A stretch of DNA of 36,426 bases from Phosphitispora fastidiosa (GTDB taxonomy: Bacteria > Bacillota > Thermincolia > Thermincolales > UBA2595), in contig NZ_JAHHUL010000028.1 in the NCBI RefSeq assembly GCF_019008365.1, forward strand, positions 1 through 36,426, written 5' to 3'. Made by a program: the position numbers and the translations under genes. Below the pieces are notes generated by a model, which worked only from the letters and a program-made list of their open reading frames with translations, did not search any database and had not been told where the DNA came from. Shown here piece by piece: positions 26,366 through 34,164 of the stretch (its first letter is position 1; every line of letters begins with the position of its first letter).

Positions 26366-26635
26366 TTTGAAAAGGCCTGCCGCGAGATTGGTTATCGAGC
26401 CGAGTCTTTCCTGTGTTATGTGAAGTGGTAATAGTTCTGCTGCTTTTGTTTCATATATTTCTTACTCCAAACGATGACTACTCTCATTTACAGATTGGGC
26501 GTACTGGGTTGATTAAAAAAAGAGATATGAATGGAATAGAATTAGCAACAGTAATTGGCTATTCTAAAATATGCTAATAGAAAAGACATCTTCTGGACAA
26601 CAGAGATATAAAAATTAAAAAAATGAAAGGCTAAA
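26366..26635 (+). other. Intergenic region with a short coding-like remnant and dyad
   Basis: Directly after the vsr TGA, the same frame stays open for 22 codons (FEKACREIGYRAESFLCYVK...) to a TAA near 26434. It looks like a gene tail more than random sequence but is not recognised. A dyad ATTAGCA (26541-26547) / TGCTAAT (26572-26578) lies 58 bases before the next gene. The last 150 bases are AT-rich, and no clear promoter hexamers were identified. Confidence 0.35.
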
Positions 26636-27946
26636 ATGCTATTAGATATGGAAATTTCACCTAAATTAAATAATGACAATCCTGTGTACCCGCAGAATAG
26701 TTGGTATTTTTATTATGCGGGATATGCCGATGGATTTATCAAACATGCAATTGAGAAATACGGAAATACTTTTAAAAGTCCTGTTATCGTTGACCCCTGG
26801 AATGGATCAGGAACAACCACATTAGTGGCGAGCATGATGCATTTAACATGTTATGGGTTTGATATAAATCCAGCTATGATTCTCATAGCTAAAGCAAAAC
26901 TATATAATGCTAAAATGTTGGATATAGAAGAAATGAAGATTCAGTTATCATTAATTATACCAACGCAACTATCAAATGAAGAATATTCAGAAGATCCTTT
27001 GAATAACTGGTTTACGTTAGAGTCTTTATCAATAATTCGGAATATTGAGGAAGTGATACAGAACATTACTGGCTTTAAGCAAAATGATAGGAAACTTATA
27101 CGTATTAAAGGGCTATGTAATATTGAGACATTAAGTTATGAAATGTCTTTTTATTATTTGGCATTGTTTACCACTATTAAACAATTTACAAAAGTTTTTG
27201 TTGGTTCAAATCCAACTTGGATTAAATCTAAAAATATTGAGAAGTTAAATATTGATTCATCAGAGCTAGTTAAGCTCTATTTAAGTAATATTGAAAGTAT
27301 GAAAACTGACTGCTCAGAAGGCGTTGATCTCCAAAAGATATATTTGTCTATTGGGGACTCGAAAAGCATCCCACTAAAAAATGAAACCGCAGATATGGTT
27401 ATCACTTCTCCTCCGTATTGCACCAGAATTGATTATGCTGTGTATACAAAAATTGAATTATCATTACTAGGATATAATAGCTCCGATATCCAGAATTTGC
27501 GTAGGGAGATGATTGGGACACCTACGATTAGAAAAGGAATAGATTACTCAAAACCCCCTCAACATATTCAGTTTTTGGAAGTATCAAATAGTTGTTTAAA
27601 TACGATGGAACAAATTTTAACACACCAAAGTAAGGCAGCAAAGAGTTACTATTATAAAACATTCATTCAATACTTTATTGGAATGTATGAATCGGTGAAA
27701 GAGATATATAGGATACTCAATAAAAACGGAATTGCAATTATAGTAGTCCAAGACTCGTGGTTTAAAGATGTTTATGTAGATGTACCCGGAATTGTCATAG
27801 AATTTGCTCAGTCTTGCGGCTTTTCAATAATAGAAAAAAACGACTATGAAGTAAGAAATAATATGAATTATATAAATACAAAAAGTAGGGGATATAAAAA
27901 GTCAAAAAGATCCGTTGAATCGGTAATTACTTTTAGGAAAGGATAG
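26636..27946 (+). CDS. DNA amino-methyltransferase (N4-cytosine or N6-adenine)
   Basis: This 436-aa Rossmann-fold methyltransferase has SAM motif I VDPWNGSGTTTLVAS (52-66), the next acidic strand CYGFDINPAMI (~72-82), and catalytic motif IV VITSPPYCTRIDY near residue 257. SPPY is commonest in N4-cytosine enzymes, while N6-adenine enzymes mostly use DPPY or NPPY, so m4C is favoured but not proven. The ~190 residues between motifs I and IV are large enough to hold target recognition. The gene begins the AT-rich block. The RBS is weak (AAAGG), and ATG 26648 is an alternative start. It abuts the DUF262 gene and is probably the self-marking part of a three-gene system. Confidence 0.85.
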   Translation: MLLDMEISPKLNNDNPVYPQNSWYFYYAGYADGFIKHAIEKYGNTFKSPVIVDPWNGSGTTTLVASMMHLTCYGFDINPAMILIAKAKLYNAKMLDIEEMKIQLSLIIPTQLSNEEYSEDPLNNWFTLESLSIIRNIEEVIQNITGFKQNDRKLIRIKGLCNIETLSYEMSFYYLALFTTIKQFTKVFVGSNPTWIKSKNIEKLNIDSSELVKLYLSNIESMKTDCSEGVDLQKIYLSIGDSKSIPLKNETADMVITSPPYCTRIDYAVYTKIELSLLGYNSSDIQNLRREMIGTPTIRKGIDYSKPPQHIQFLEVSNSCLNTMEQILTHQSKAAKSYYYKTFIQYFIGMYESVKEIYRILNKNGIAIIVVQDSWFKDVYVDVPGIVIEFAQSCGFSIIEKNDYEVRNNMNYINTKSRGYKKSKRSVESVITFRKG

Positions 27947-27951
27947 TGCAA

Positions 27952-29142
27952 ATGGAGAATAATTTAACTGCGATTATTGATGAGAGAATAAAAGAATTAA
28001 AAATCACCTCACTTGATATTTCATTTAATGAGTTAGCTGATATGTACAAAAATGATGAGTTGATAATAACTCCAAACTATCAAAGAACATTTAGGTGGGA
28101 CATTTCAAGGCAGTCAAGATTTGTTGAATCGTTACTATTAGAAATGCCTATTCCACCAATTTATGCAATAGAGATTGAAGACGGACGCTACGAATTAATT
28201 GATGGTTTGCAAAGAATATCGTCATACTTAAACTATAGAGGTTTACTAAAGGAACTTCCAGTTGAACCTAAAATGGCTTCTGATGTGTTGATTGAAGATG
28301 TTGATGAAAATGATGAAGTCTTAGAGGATGAAGAAGATACTGCTGCAGATGTTGAAAGGGGATTTGCTTTAAGCGGGTGTGATATAATTCCAGAATTAAA
28401 TGGAAAGCGTTTCGATGATTTACCGGCAAGCATGAAAATAAAAGCTAAAAGATCTTTTGTTCGAATGGATGTTTTACGCAAGGGAATAAATCCTCAGTTA
28501 AAATACCATATGTTCAAGCGGTTAAATACTGGAGGTGAAAAATTATCTTATCAAGAACTTCGGAATTGCTCAATTAGATTGATAGATAACAAATTCATTG
28601 ATTTCATTAATGATTTAGCAAGCAATGCAGATTTTTTGCAAACATTAGCATATGTAAGTAAAAATCAAAAAAAGAAAAAGTTTGCAGAAGAACTTGTATT
28701 GCGTTTTTTTGCACTGAAGAATAAGTTTTCATCGTTTTCTCACAATGTAGATTCATTCTTAACAGAATACATGGAGGAAATATCCATGGGCGATACTTTA
28801 CATGAACCTAAATTCAACTATTTTAAGGAAAAAGAGGTCTTTGAAAATACCTTTAGAATATTAAATAATTCTCTCGGAAAAGAAGCTTTTGCAGTATATA
28901 AAAATAATTCTCAGAAGCTTTCTGGATTCAATGTTTATCAATATGAAGCAATTACAACAGGTATGCAATCAATATATGAGGAACTTGTAAATGGTAGCTA
29001 CCCTATTAGCAAATTTACTGAAAAAATCAAAGAAGCTAAAATGGATAAAACTTTTAAATTATACACTGTAGGTGGAGGAAAAAATTCTTCGGGTGTTTTG
29101 ATGAATCGATATCAATTCATTGTTAACAAATTAGGTGAATGA
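27952..29142 (+). CDS. DUF262 protein without an HNH domain
   Basis: ATG 27952 is chosen because AAAGGA lies eight bases upstream. A GTG at 27946 overlaps the previous stop. The 396-aa protein has the DUF262 core: ITPNYQRTFRWD (39-50) and YELIDGLQRISSYL (80-93), the nucleotide-binding and processing motifs shared with GmrS and ParB/Srx-like proteins. A strongly acidic insert follows at ~112-132. The C-terminal half is helical and has no HNH motif, unlike the DUF262 protein at 7931-9673. It would need a separate effector, and a HEPN protein starts within its stop codon (ATGA). It is probably the sensor or NTP-dependent switch of the operon. Confidence 0.85.
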   Translation: MENNLTAIIDERIKELKITSLDISFNELADMYKNDELIITPNYQRTFRWDISRQSRFVESLLLEMPIPPIYAIEIEDGRYELIDGLQRISSYLNYRGLLKELPVEPKMASDVLIEDVDENDEVLEDEEDTAADVERGFALSGCDIIPELNGKRFDDLPASMKIKAKRSFVRMDVLRKGINPQLKYHMFKRLNTGGEKLSYQELRNCSIRLIDNKFIDFINDLASNADFLQTLAYVSKNQKKKKFAEELVLRFFALKNKFSSFSHNVDSFLTEYMEEISMGDTLHEPKFNYFKEKEVFENTFRILNNSLGKEAFAVYKNNSQKLSGFNVYQYEAITTGMQSIYEELVNGSYPISKFTEKIKEAKMDKTFKLYTVGGGKNSSGVLMNRYQFIVNKLGE

Positions 29143-29867
29143 ATATGACGTTTTCTGAACTATGTGAAAATATACTGGAAGAGCTTGAAATTGAATATAG
29201 TAATCGAATAAGTGAACTCGTAGAATACGAAAACTTTATGGCCACATACTCTCAAAATGAAGTGTTTAATGAAAATTACAGAAAGATGTTAACTATTATG
29301 TTATATTCGTATTTTGAGGGTTTTTGCAAACAGTCTTTGTTAATCTATGTGGACTACTTAAATAGAACTAATGAATTAGTGTCTAGAATAAAACATGGAT
29401 TAGCAGCTGCAACAATTGAGAAGAGCTTTGTAAATCTTGCTAATTCAAATCATAAGCCTGTTGATTTAGGAGAAAGAGCGCTGAAAGAAGATGGGATTTT
29501 GCAATTATATGGACGTAGGAGGGAATTCTTTTCTGAGTATGTTGATATTGTAGGGAAGACATTATGTATACCGGACGGAGTGGTTGATACAGAATCTAAC
29601 TTAAAGTCTAGTGTTCTAAAGAAATTGCTTTATAAATTGGAGATTGATTTTTCTATTGTTGATGATTTCCAAACAGACATTAATGAAGTTGTTAACAAAA
29701 GAAATGCATTGGCACATGGTGACCGGACTCGTGGAGTCACATTGAATGAGTACATAAAATATAGAGAAAATGTAATTAATTTGATGGGACTATTGAAATC
29801 TACAATTTATGAAAATTTCTACTATAAGAAATATTTAAAAGAGCATGATTCAGGAACAGCTGTGTGA
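29139..29867 (+). CDS. HEPN-domain protein, predicted RNase effector (MAE_28990/MAE_18760-like)
   Basis: This 242-aa, all-helical protein overlaps the DUF262 stop by ATGA. Its C-terminal part carries VNKRNALAHGDR, the R-x4-H motif of HEPN ribonucleases (Arg188, His193), followed by a Thr-rich turn and a final helix. The N-terminal half (YEEF-like aromatic phrases such as LYSYFEGFCKQSL) fits MAE_28990-type HEPN proteins, described by Anantharaman and colleagues as defence-linked RNases. It may cleave host or phage RNA when released or activated by the DUF262 partner. The family call is good. Activity and regulation are inferred. No clear terminator follows. Confidence 0.8.
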   Translation: MNMTFSELCENILEELEIEYSNRISELVEYENFMATYSQNEVFNENYRKMLTIMLYSYFEGFCKQSLLIYVDYLNRTNELVSRIKHGLAAATIEKSFVNLANSNHKPVDLGERALKEDGILQLYGRRREFFSEYVDIVGKTLCIPDGVVDTESNLKSSVLKKLLYKLEIDFSIVDDFQTDINEVVNKRNALAHGDRTRGVTLNEYIKYRENVINLMGLLKSTIYENFYYKKYLKEHDSGTAV

Positions 29868-29940
29868 TTGTTTAATGTCCTCCCCAGGCGACTGTTTCAG
29901 AAACATACCCTGCTGCCAAGGCCCTATCAGGTTCCAGCGG

Positions 29941-29983
29941 CATCTTTTTTGTATCCTCAAGGCACGTTGAAGCCATAATCCTG
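29941..29983 (+). repeat. Left copy of a diverged direct repeat
   Basis: The first 30 bases match 33010-33039 at 26 of 30 positions (shared cores CATC, TTTTTGTA, CTCAAGGCA, GTTGA), and similarity fades after that. On the minus strand both copies can be read as STCLExTKxM, so they may be scraps of the same lost gene. This copy sits between the HEPN gene and the headless recombinase. Confidence 0.5.
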
Positions 29984-30016
29984 CTGCGCCGAAGCGGCAG
30001 AGGCGGGCTGAATAAA

Positions 30017-31045
30017 ATGCTAAGGAAAGCGGCTAAAGGCAAAATCGCTTACATCCTTACCAAGTCAATTAGCAGAGTTTCAAGAGATACACTGGAAGTT
30101 TTGAAGATTATAAGATTTTTAAGACAGCGAGGGATCAATATGCATTTTGAAAATGAGAACCTGGATTCGATCAATGAAGATAAGGAATTTGAGATTACAC
30201 TGAGGGGAATGCTGGCACAAGACGAAAGCCGAAATACCAGCGAGAATATTCAGTGGGGATTTCAACGCAAGTTTGAAAAGGGCGATATTTTTACGAAGTA
30301 TAAGAATTTTATGGGATATGACTGTGTTGACGGCGAAATTGTTATTGTTCCGAAGCAGGCAGAGGTCGTCAGAAAAATGTTTGACTTGTATTTGCAGGGG
30401 CTGTCATTGGGACAAATAAAATCTTTTCTGGAATCCCAGGGGATTAAAACTGCAACTGGCAAGGGAATTTGGGATACAAAAACGATTCAGAATATGCTCA
30501 GGAATGAGAAATATAAGGGCGATACGATGTTTCAAAAGACTTTGACCAAGGATTTTATGACAGGTAAGAAAAGCAAGAATATAGGACAACGGAACAAATA
30601 TTATGTTAAGAATAGCCATCCGGCTATTGTTTCTGCTGAAGTATTTGATAAGGTACAGGAGGAAATAGCTAAGCGTGCAAGGCTCGTCAGTAACGAGGAT
30701 GGCACAGTAGAAACCAGCGGAAGTAAATATAACGGAAAATACATATTGGGTAATTTGCTCGTTTGCGGCGATTGCGGCACTTCTTACCGAAGGAGGCCAG
30801 AAAGAGGCAAGGTCGTCTGGAGATGTGCGATACGAATTGAAAAAGGCAAAGATGCTTGTTCACATTCCCCTACTCTGGATGAAGAATGGATACTGGATAC
30901 TCTGAAGAAGGCTGTATGCACAAACGGAGTTTATAATGAAGCTATTATCAGAAATAAAGTTGACAAAATTCAGGTTTTTGATGCCTTTATTATGATTTTC
31001 CGAACAGATGGGTTTCAGGACAAAAGGTTATTCCAGAATGGTTGA
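30017..31045 (+). pseudogene. Serine recombinase missing its catalytic N-terminus
   Basis: The 342-codon open frame from 30017 lacks the first ~75-90 residues, including YCRVS. Recombinase-like sequence begins abruptly about ten codons before the first ATG (RGGLNKMLRK, matching the RPGFNxML of intact enzymes). After that come TKSISRVSRDTLEV, the DNA-binding domain, and a zinc ribbon CGDCGTSYRRR (~251) with CAIRIEKGKDAC. The C-terminus is short, without the long coiled coil of the enzymes at 3503-7680. It is a relic of another mobile element, fused on its left to repeat-like sequence. It could still make a DNA-binding fragment. Confidence 0.85.
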
Positions 31046-31130
31046 ACTTATGATATGCTAATAATTGTAAGTAAGAGTAGAGGGTAAAGCCTCTGCATAG
31101 ATTGACTAGGGTAAATCCCAATGCTGAAGA

Positions 31131-31152
31131 AACAAGCTGAAAGGCTTGTTTT
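31131..31152 (+). terminator. Rho-independent terminator after the recombinase relic
   Basis: AACAAGC (31131-31137) pairs with GCTTGTT (31144-31150) across TGAAAG, followed by TT. Two small hairpins precede it (AGAGG/CCTCT near 31080 and GGG-TAAA-TCCC near 31110), so the 31046-31231 gap is somewhat structured. It holds no gene. Confidence 0.6.
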
Positions 31153-31231
31153 ATGCTATGACTGTCTCTTTGACCTTGCAGCAGTGGAATGAAATATAAA
31201 AAATGCTGCGGAAAGTGATGGGGTTATAATA

Positions 31232-31780
31232 ATGGTTATTATGCTTTTTGGTATAACGAATGTAGGAAAGACTGTAACGGGTGAGAAGCTTGCCGAAAAA
31301 TTGAATTATTCTTTTTTTGATGTGGATGAAGAAATAAAAAAGAGATTTCAGACGACCTTAGAAAAATTTATGCAAGATCACCCATTTTCATATGAACGAG
31401 GTCAAATAAAGGGTAAGATATTAAGGGATTTACTGAAAGAATATAGAGATAACATCGTTATTGCAGTAAGTCCAATTTATTATGCAAGGCATTTTAACTC
31501 ACTTTTAGACTTGGAACAGGTAATTGCTATTGAATTACAGGATTCAGAAGAACACATTTTTGAGAGAATGGTTTTTTCTGATGAAAATGACAATATATAT
31601 AAAGATGATGCATATAAGGAAGAACATAAAGATTATTATATTAAAGATATACATGAAGATATTGTATATGCAAGAAGGATTTTTAAAAAAATAGAGAATA
31701 AGTATTTCATAAATAATCGTTCTGTAGATCAAGTTGTTGATGAATTGATGGCCATAATTCATAATATATCTATTGAATAA
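31232..31780 (+). CDS. Small P-loop kinase-like protein (shikimate-kinase-like fold)
   Basis: This 182-aa protein has a P-loop at its N-terminus, MLFGITNVGKTVTGEKLAEK (residues 4-23), followed by an acidic strand SFFDVDEEI typical of shikimate/gluconate kinase-like nucleoside kinases. A lid-type Arg/Lys-rich region follows. The family's substrate motifs are not clear, and there are no aromatic-pathway genes nearby, so it is unlikely to be the cell's AroK. The C-terminal 60 residues are AT-rich and Tyr/Lys/Asp-heavy. Base composition is low GC, like the HEPN operon. It may be a mobile resistance or nucleotide-handling kinase. The RBS is weak. Confidence 0.6.
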   Translation: MVIMLFGITNVGKTVTGEKLAEKLNYSFFDVDEEIKKRFQTTLEKFMQDHPFSYERGQIKGKILRDLLKEYRDNIVIAVSPIYYARHFNSLLDLEQVIAIELQDSEEHIFERMVFSDENDNIYKDDAYKEEHKDYYIKDIHEDIVYARRIFKKIENKYFINNRSVDQVVDELMAIIHNISIE

Positions 31781-31810
31781 ATATGCTCAAAAATGGAATA
31801 ATCATGCAGA

Positions 31811-31829
31811 TTAAAGCGTCGAATTCAAC
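31811..31829 (+). repeat. Left flank of the RhuM cassette, related to the palindrome at 32928
   Basis: TTAAAGCGTCGAATTCAAC resembles the left half and centre of the palindrome at 32928-32957 (TTAAAGGCGTCGAATTCGAC), with one base missing and one substitution over ~19 bases. The two copies bracket the RhuM gene. Confidence 0.5.
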
Positions 31830-31898
31830 CGTATACAAATTGTAAGCAGTTGAAAACGAAGGTGGCGGACAACAATATATTCAAGGTGGTGGAAGTAA

Positions 31899-32927
31899 AT
31901 TAAAAAGAAAAACGAAATCACCATTCGTTCCAGTGCTGCGGAATACCTGACATATGTGGCAGCTACTGGCGATAATCCTCAAAGTTTTGAAATGCGCTAT
32001 GAAGATGAAAACATCTGGCTTACGCAGAAGATGCTGGCAACGCTATATGACGTAGAAACGAACACGATTAATTATCATATTAAAAAAATTTTTTCAGATT
32101 CTGAGCTTGAGGAGAATTCAGTTATTCGAAATTTTCGAATAACTGCGGCTGATGGCAAGCAATATAACACAATACATTATAATCTGCAAATGATTATTGC
32201 TTTGGGTTTTAAAGTGAATAATGAACGTGCTGTCCAATTCCGAAAATGGGCAAATCAGATTGTAAAGGATTACACTATCAAAGGCTTTGCTATGGATGAT
32301 GAACGCCTGAAAAATGGTGGGTCTATTCTGACAGAGCAATATTTCGAAGAGCAACTCCAGCGTATTCGTGAAATCCGTCTTAGTGAGCGGAAGTTTTATC
32401 AAAAAATTACCGATATTTATGCGACTGCCATTGATTACGATGTAAATGCAAGTGCCACAAAACGTTTTTTTGCCACTGTCCAAAACAAGCTTCATTGGGC
32501 AATTCATGGACAGACTGCTTCAGAAGTTATATATACCCGTGCCGACGCAGGAAAGGAACATATGGGGCTGACAACATGGAAAGATGCACCTCATGGAAAA
32601 ATCCAGAAATTCGACGTATCGGTAGCTAAAAACTACCTGAGCGAATTTGAGATGGGACAGCTGCAGCGGCTGGTTTCTGCCTATTTAGACATTGCCGAGA
32701 GTATGGCACTTCGGCATATACCTATGACCATGCAGGATTGGGAAACACGACTAAACCGCTTCATACAGGCAGCCGACCATGATGTTTTACTGGATGCAGG
32801 GAAGGTAACGGCGGAAATTGCTAAAGCTCATGCTGAAAGCGAGTTTGAGAAATACCGCATTATCCAGGACAGACTGTTTCAATCTGATTTTGATAAATTA
32901 ATTGAAGATACTAAGGGCGAAAAATAA
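31899..32927 (+). CDS. RhuM-family protein
   Basis: RhuM proteins are widespread on mobile elements and pathogenicity islands, and their function is unknown. The body is typical: MRYEDENIWLTQKMLATLYD with a DNA-binding-like HTH, then YNLQMIIALGFKVNNERAVQ, FRKWANQIVKDYTIKGFAMD, and a C-terminal ATKRFFATVQNKLHWAIHGQ segment. The usual N-terminus (KKNEITIRSSAAEYLTYVA) is fully encoded from 31899, but the codon at the start position is ATT, with a GGTGGTGG upstream. The first standard start is GTG 31956, which would remove 19 conserved residues. Either ATT is used, as in infC, or an ATG-to-ATT mutation has weakened the gene. Confidence 0.85.
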   Translation: MKKKNEITIRSSAAEYLTYVAATGDNPQSFEMRYEDENIWLTQKMLATLYDVETNTINYHIKKIFSDSELEENSVIRNFRITAADGKQYNTIHYNLQMIIALGFKVNNERAVQFRKWANQIVKDYTIKGFAMDDERLKNGGSILTEQYFEEQLQRIREIRLSERKFYQKITDIYATAIDYDVNASATKRFFATVQNKLHWAIHGQTASEVIYTRADAGKEHMGLTTWKDAPHGKIQKFDVSVAKNYLSEFEMGQLQRLVSAYLDIAESMALRHIPMTMQDWETRLNRFIQAADHDVLLDAGKVTAEIAKAHAESEFEKYRIIQDRLFQSDFDKLIEDTKGEK

Positions 32928-32957
32928 TTTAAAGGCGTCGAATTCGACGCCTTTAAA
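32928..32957 (+). repeat. Perfect 30-base palindrome right after the RhuM stop
   Basis: TTTAAAGGCGTCGAA (32928-32942) is followed at once by its exact reverse complement, beginning the base after the stop codon. No T-run follows, but the hairpin may still stop or stabilise the transcript. As DNA it could cruciform or bind a dimer. A related sequence flanks the other side of the gene at 31811. Confidence 0.8.
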
Positions 32958-33009
32958 TGCATAATGATATCAGATACTTTCCCTCCAAGGGAGTACCAGA
33001 GGGGTACGA

Positions 33010-33052
33010 CATCCTTTTTGTACACTCAAGGCATGTTGAGACAGTAGTATTG
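33010..33052 (+). repeat. Right copy of the diverged direct repeat
   Basis: This partner of 29941-29983 lies in the same orientation, about 3.07 kb away. The segment between holds the recombinase relic, the kinase and the RhuM gene. The bases from 32958 to 33230 contain no gene I can support. Confidence 0.5.
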
Positions 33053-33069
33053 ATGTCAAGGGTGGAGAA

Positions 33070-33137
33070 GTGAGCGTGTCAAAAACCCAGTAAATAAGCC
33101 ATTCGTGCGATTTTGACATCCAAAGCGTAAGCCAGAA
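33070..33137 (+). repeat. Transposon-end-like repeats (possible relic end)
   Basis: Three short motifs occur in the same direction: GTGAGC (33070), TAAGCCA (33095) and GTAAGCCAGAA (33127-33137). The last is identical to 36369-36379 near the right end of the minus-strand transposon. TGTCAAAA (33077-33084) and TTTTGACA (33111-33118) form an inverted pair of the TGTCA type seen at TniA/TnsB-type ends. This looks like the leftover right end of a related element. Confidence 0.4.
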
Positions 33138-33241
33138 AATCATCATTTTATCGGTTCGTGGAAACAATATATAGTTGAGGTAGGTCGCAATTGTAGAATC
33201 TATTGCACTTATAACCCAAATGAATGTAGAGGATGATATTT

Positions 33242-33565
33242 ATGGAAATCTTTGGTTTAATAGCATTTGTATTAGTTCTAGGCAATTCTTCAAAGTTTAA
33301 TAAACTTGAAAGGGAAATTAAGTTTTTAAAGGAAAATCGTAGGGGGAAGAGTGAAATGACAAAACTAATAAGTGATTTAAAAGGACAAAAATGTATAATT
33401 AGATGTGAGGAGTTACATCCATTTACAGGGAAAAAAGTAAGTATTGAATGCGAAATATGTGATGTTGATAATGAATGGGTTAAGGGAACTTTCGTAGATA
33501 AAAAGGGAATTTCCAAGACCAAAATAATACGTTTAGAAAACATTTATGATATTGAATTGCTATAA
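33242..33565 (+). CDS. Small membrane-anchored protein of unknown function
   Basis: ATG 33242 is chosen because GAGG lies nine bases upstream. An in-frame ATG at 33233 overlaps that RBS. The 107-aa product has one N-terminal hydrophobic helix (IFGLIAFVLVLG), then a charged helical linker (KFNKLEREIKFLKENRRGK), then a small beta-rich domain (GQKCIIRC, KKVSIECEICDVDNEWVKGT, KIIRLENIYDIELL) resembling short Sm/SH3-like barrels. The domain would face the cytoplasm. I do not recognise the family. Similar TM-plus-coil-plus-barrel proteins are common in Firmicutes, and no partner is obvious here. Confidence 0.6.
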   Translation: MEIFGLIAFVLVLGNSSKFNKLEREIKFLKENRRGKSEMTKLISDLKGQKCIIRCEELHPFTGKKVSIECEICDVDNEWVKGTFVDKKGISKTKIIRLENIYDIELL

Positions 33566-33646
33566 ACTTTCATGCGCGGCTCTCCTATTTAACTGTGAAG
33601 TATATGCAGAAAATTGCGTACTATGGTGTACCTGTTGAACGGCAAA

Positions 33647-33714
33647 CTGAAATCCGGTCAAACTGCAGATTGTTTTCTGCTGTTTTCAGCAGCATAGCGA
33701 CACTTTGATTTCAG
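33647..33714. repeat. Nested 68-base hairpin structure
   Basis: CTGAAATC...CAAA (33647-33662, with a CGGT bulge) pairs with TTTGATTTCAG (33704-33714), and inside it CTGCTG-TTTT-CAGCAG (33677-33692) is a perfect hairpin. The 33566-33766 gap holds no gene otherwise. It could be a transposon end structure, a REP-like element, or a small RNA. Confidence 0.45.
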
Positions 33715-33766
33715 GATGGCGCGTTATTATCAGAAAAACAGCCCTTTGCCGTCAATAATCAAATTG

Positions 33767-33803
33767 GAAAAACTGAACCACAATGTTAAGAACACTGTGG
33801 CTC
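33767..33803 (-). terminator. Terminator of the minus-strand transposon operon
   Basis: On the minus strand GAGCCACAGTGT pairs with ACATTGTGGTTC across TCTTA (twelve pairs including G-U pairs) and runs into AGTTTTTCC. It begins six bases after the stop of the third gene. Confidence 0.75.
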
Positions 33804-33809
33804 GTTTAA

Positions 33810-34154
33810 TCATATATACCTGTTTTTGCTTAAAGTCCGCAGAGCCTCTGCAACCGTGGCTGCATCCACGGGATTCATAAGCCTTGCCAGGTGTTCATTG
33901 TTCCAGAAATAATCACTGTAACCGGCCAGGTCACATCCGATTCCAAAAGCGGGAATGCTGATGAAACCGCCGTTTAAATATTTTCCAATGATAAAGATAA
34001 AACCGCTGCGGCTTTCAATATGTATTTCATAGTGACTTCCATGATTTTGAATGTATTTTACATATCCGTCCCATTCCTCATACTTCCGACCGAATTTTTC
34101 ACGACAGTGAAAGGCTACTGGATAAAGGGAGGCAGAAATTTTTGTATTTGTCAT
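33810..34154 (-). CDS. Small third gene of the transposon operon, unknown function
   Basis: This 114-aa protein starts ATG 34154, six bases after GGAGG on the minus strand. It is beta-rich and aromatic in the middle (EWDGYVKYIQNHGSHYEIHI, FIFIIGKYLNGGFISIPAFG) with a helical end (AATVAEALRTLSKN). No nuclease or DNA-binding motif is visible. It sits in line with the transposase and ATPase, about ten bases after the ATPase, so it is probably co-expressed. It may be an accessory such as a target-site or immunity factor, which is a guess from position. It may belong to a DUF family that travels with this transposon group. Confidence 0.65.
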   Translation of the reverse strand: MTNTKISASLYPVAFHCREKFGRKYEEWDGYVKYIQNHGSHYEIHIESRSGFIFIIGKYLNGGFISIPAFGIGCDLAGYSDYFWNNEHLARLMNPVDAATVAEALRTLSKNRYI

Positions 34155-34164
34155 GAGGCACCTC

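Noticed and set aside
31232-31780. Calling the P-loop protein shikimate kinase AroK
   Set aside because: Only the P-loop and the DVDE strand match. The substrate motifs and pathway context are missing.
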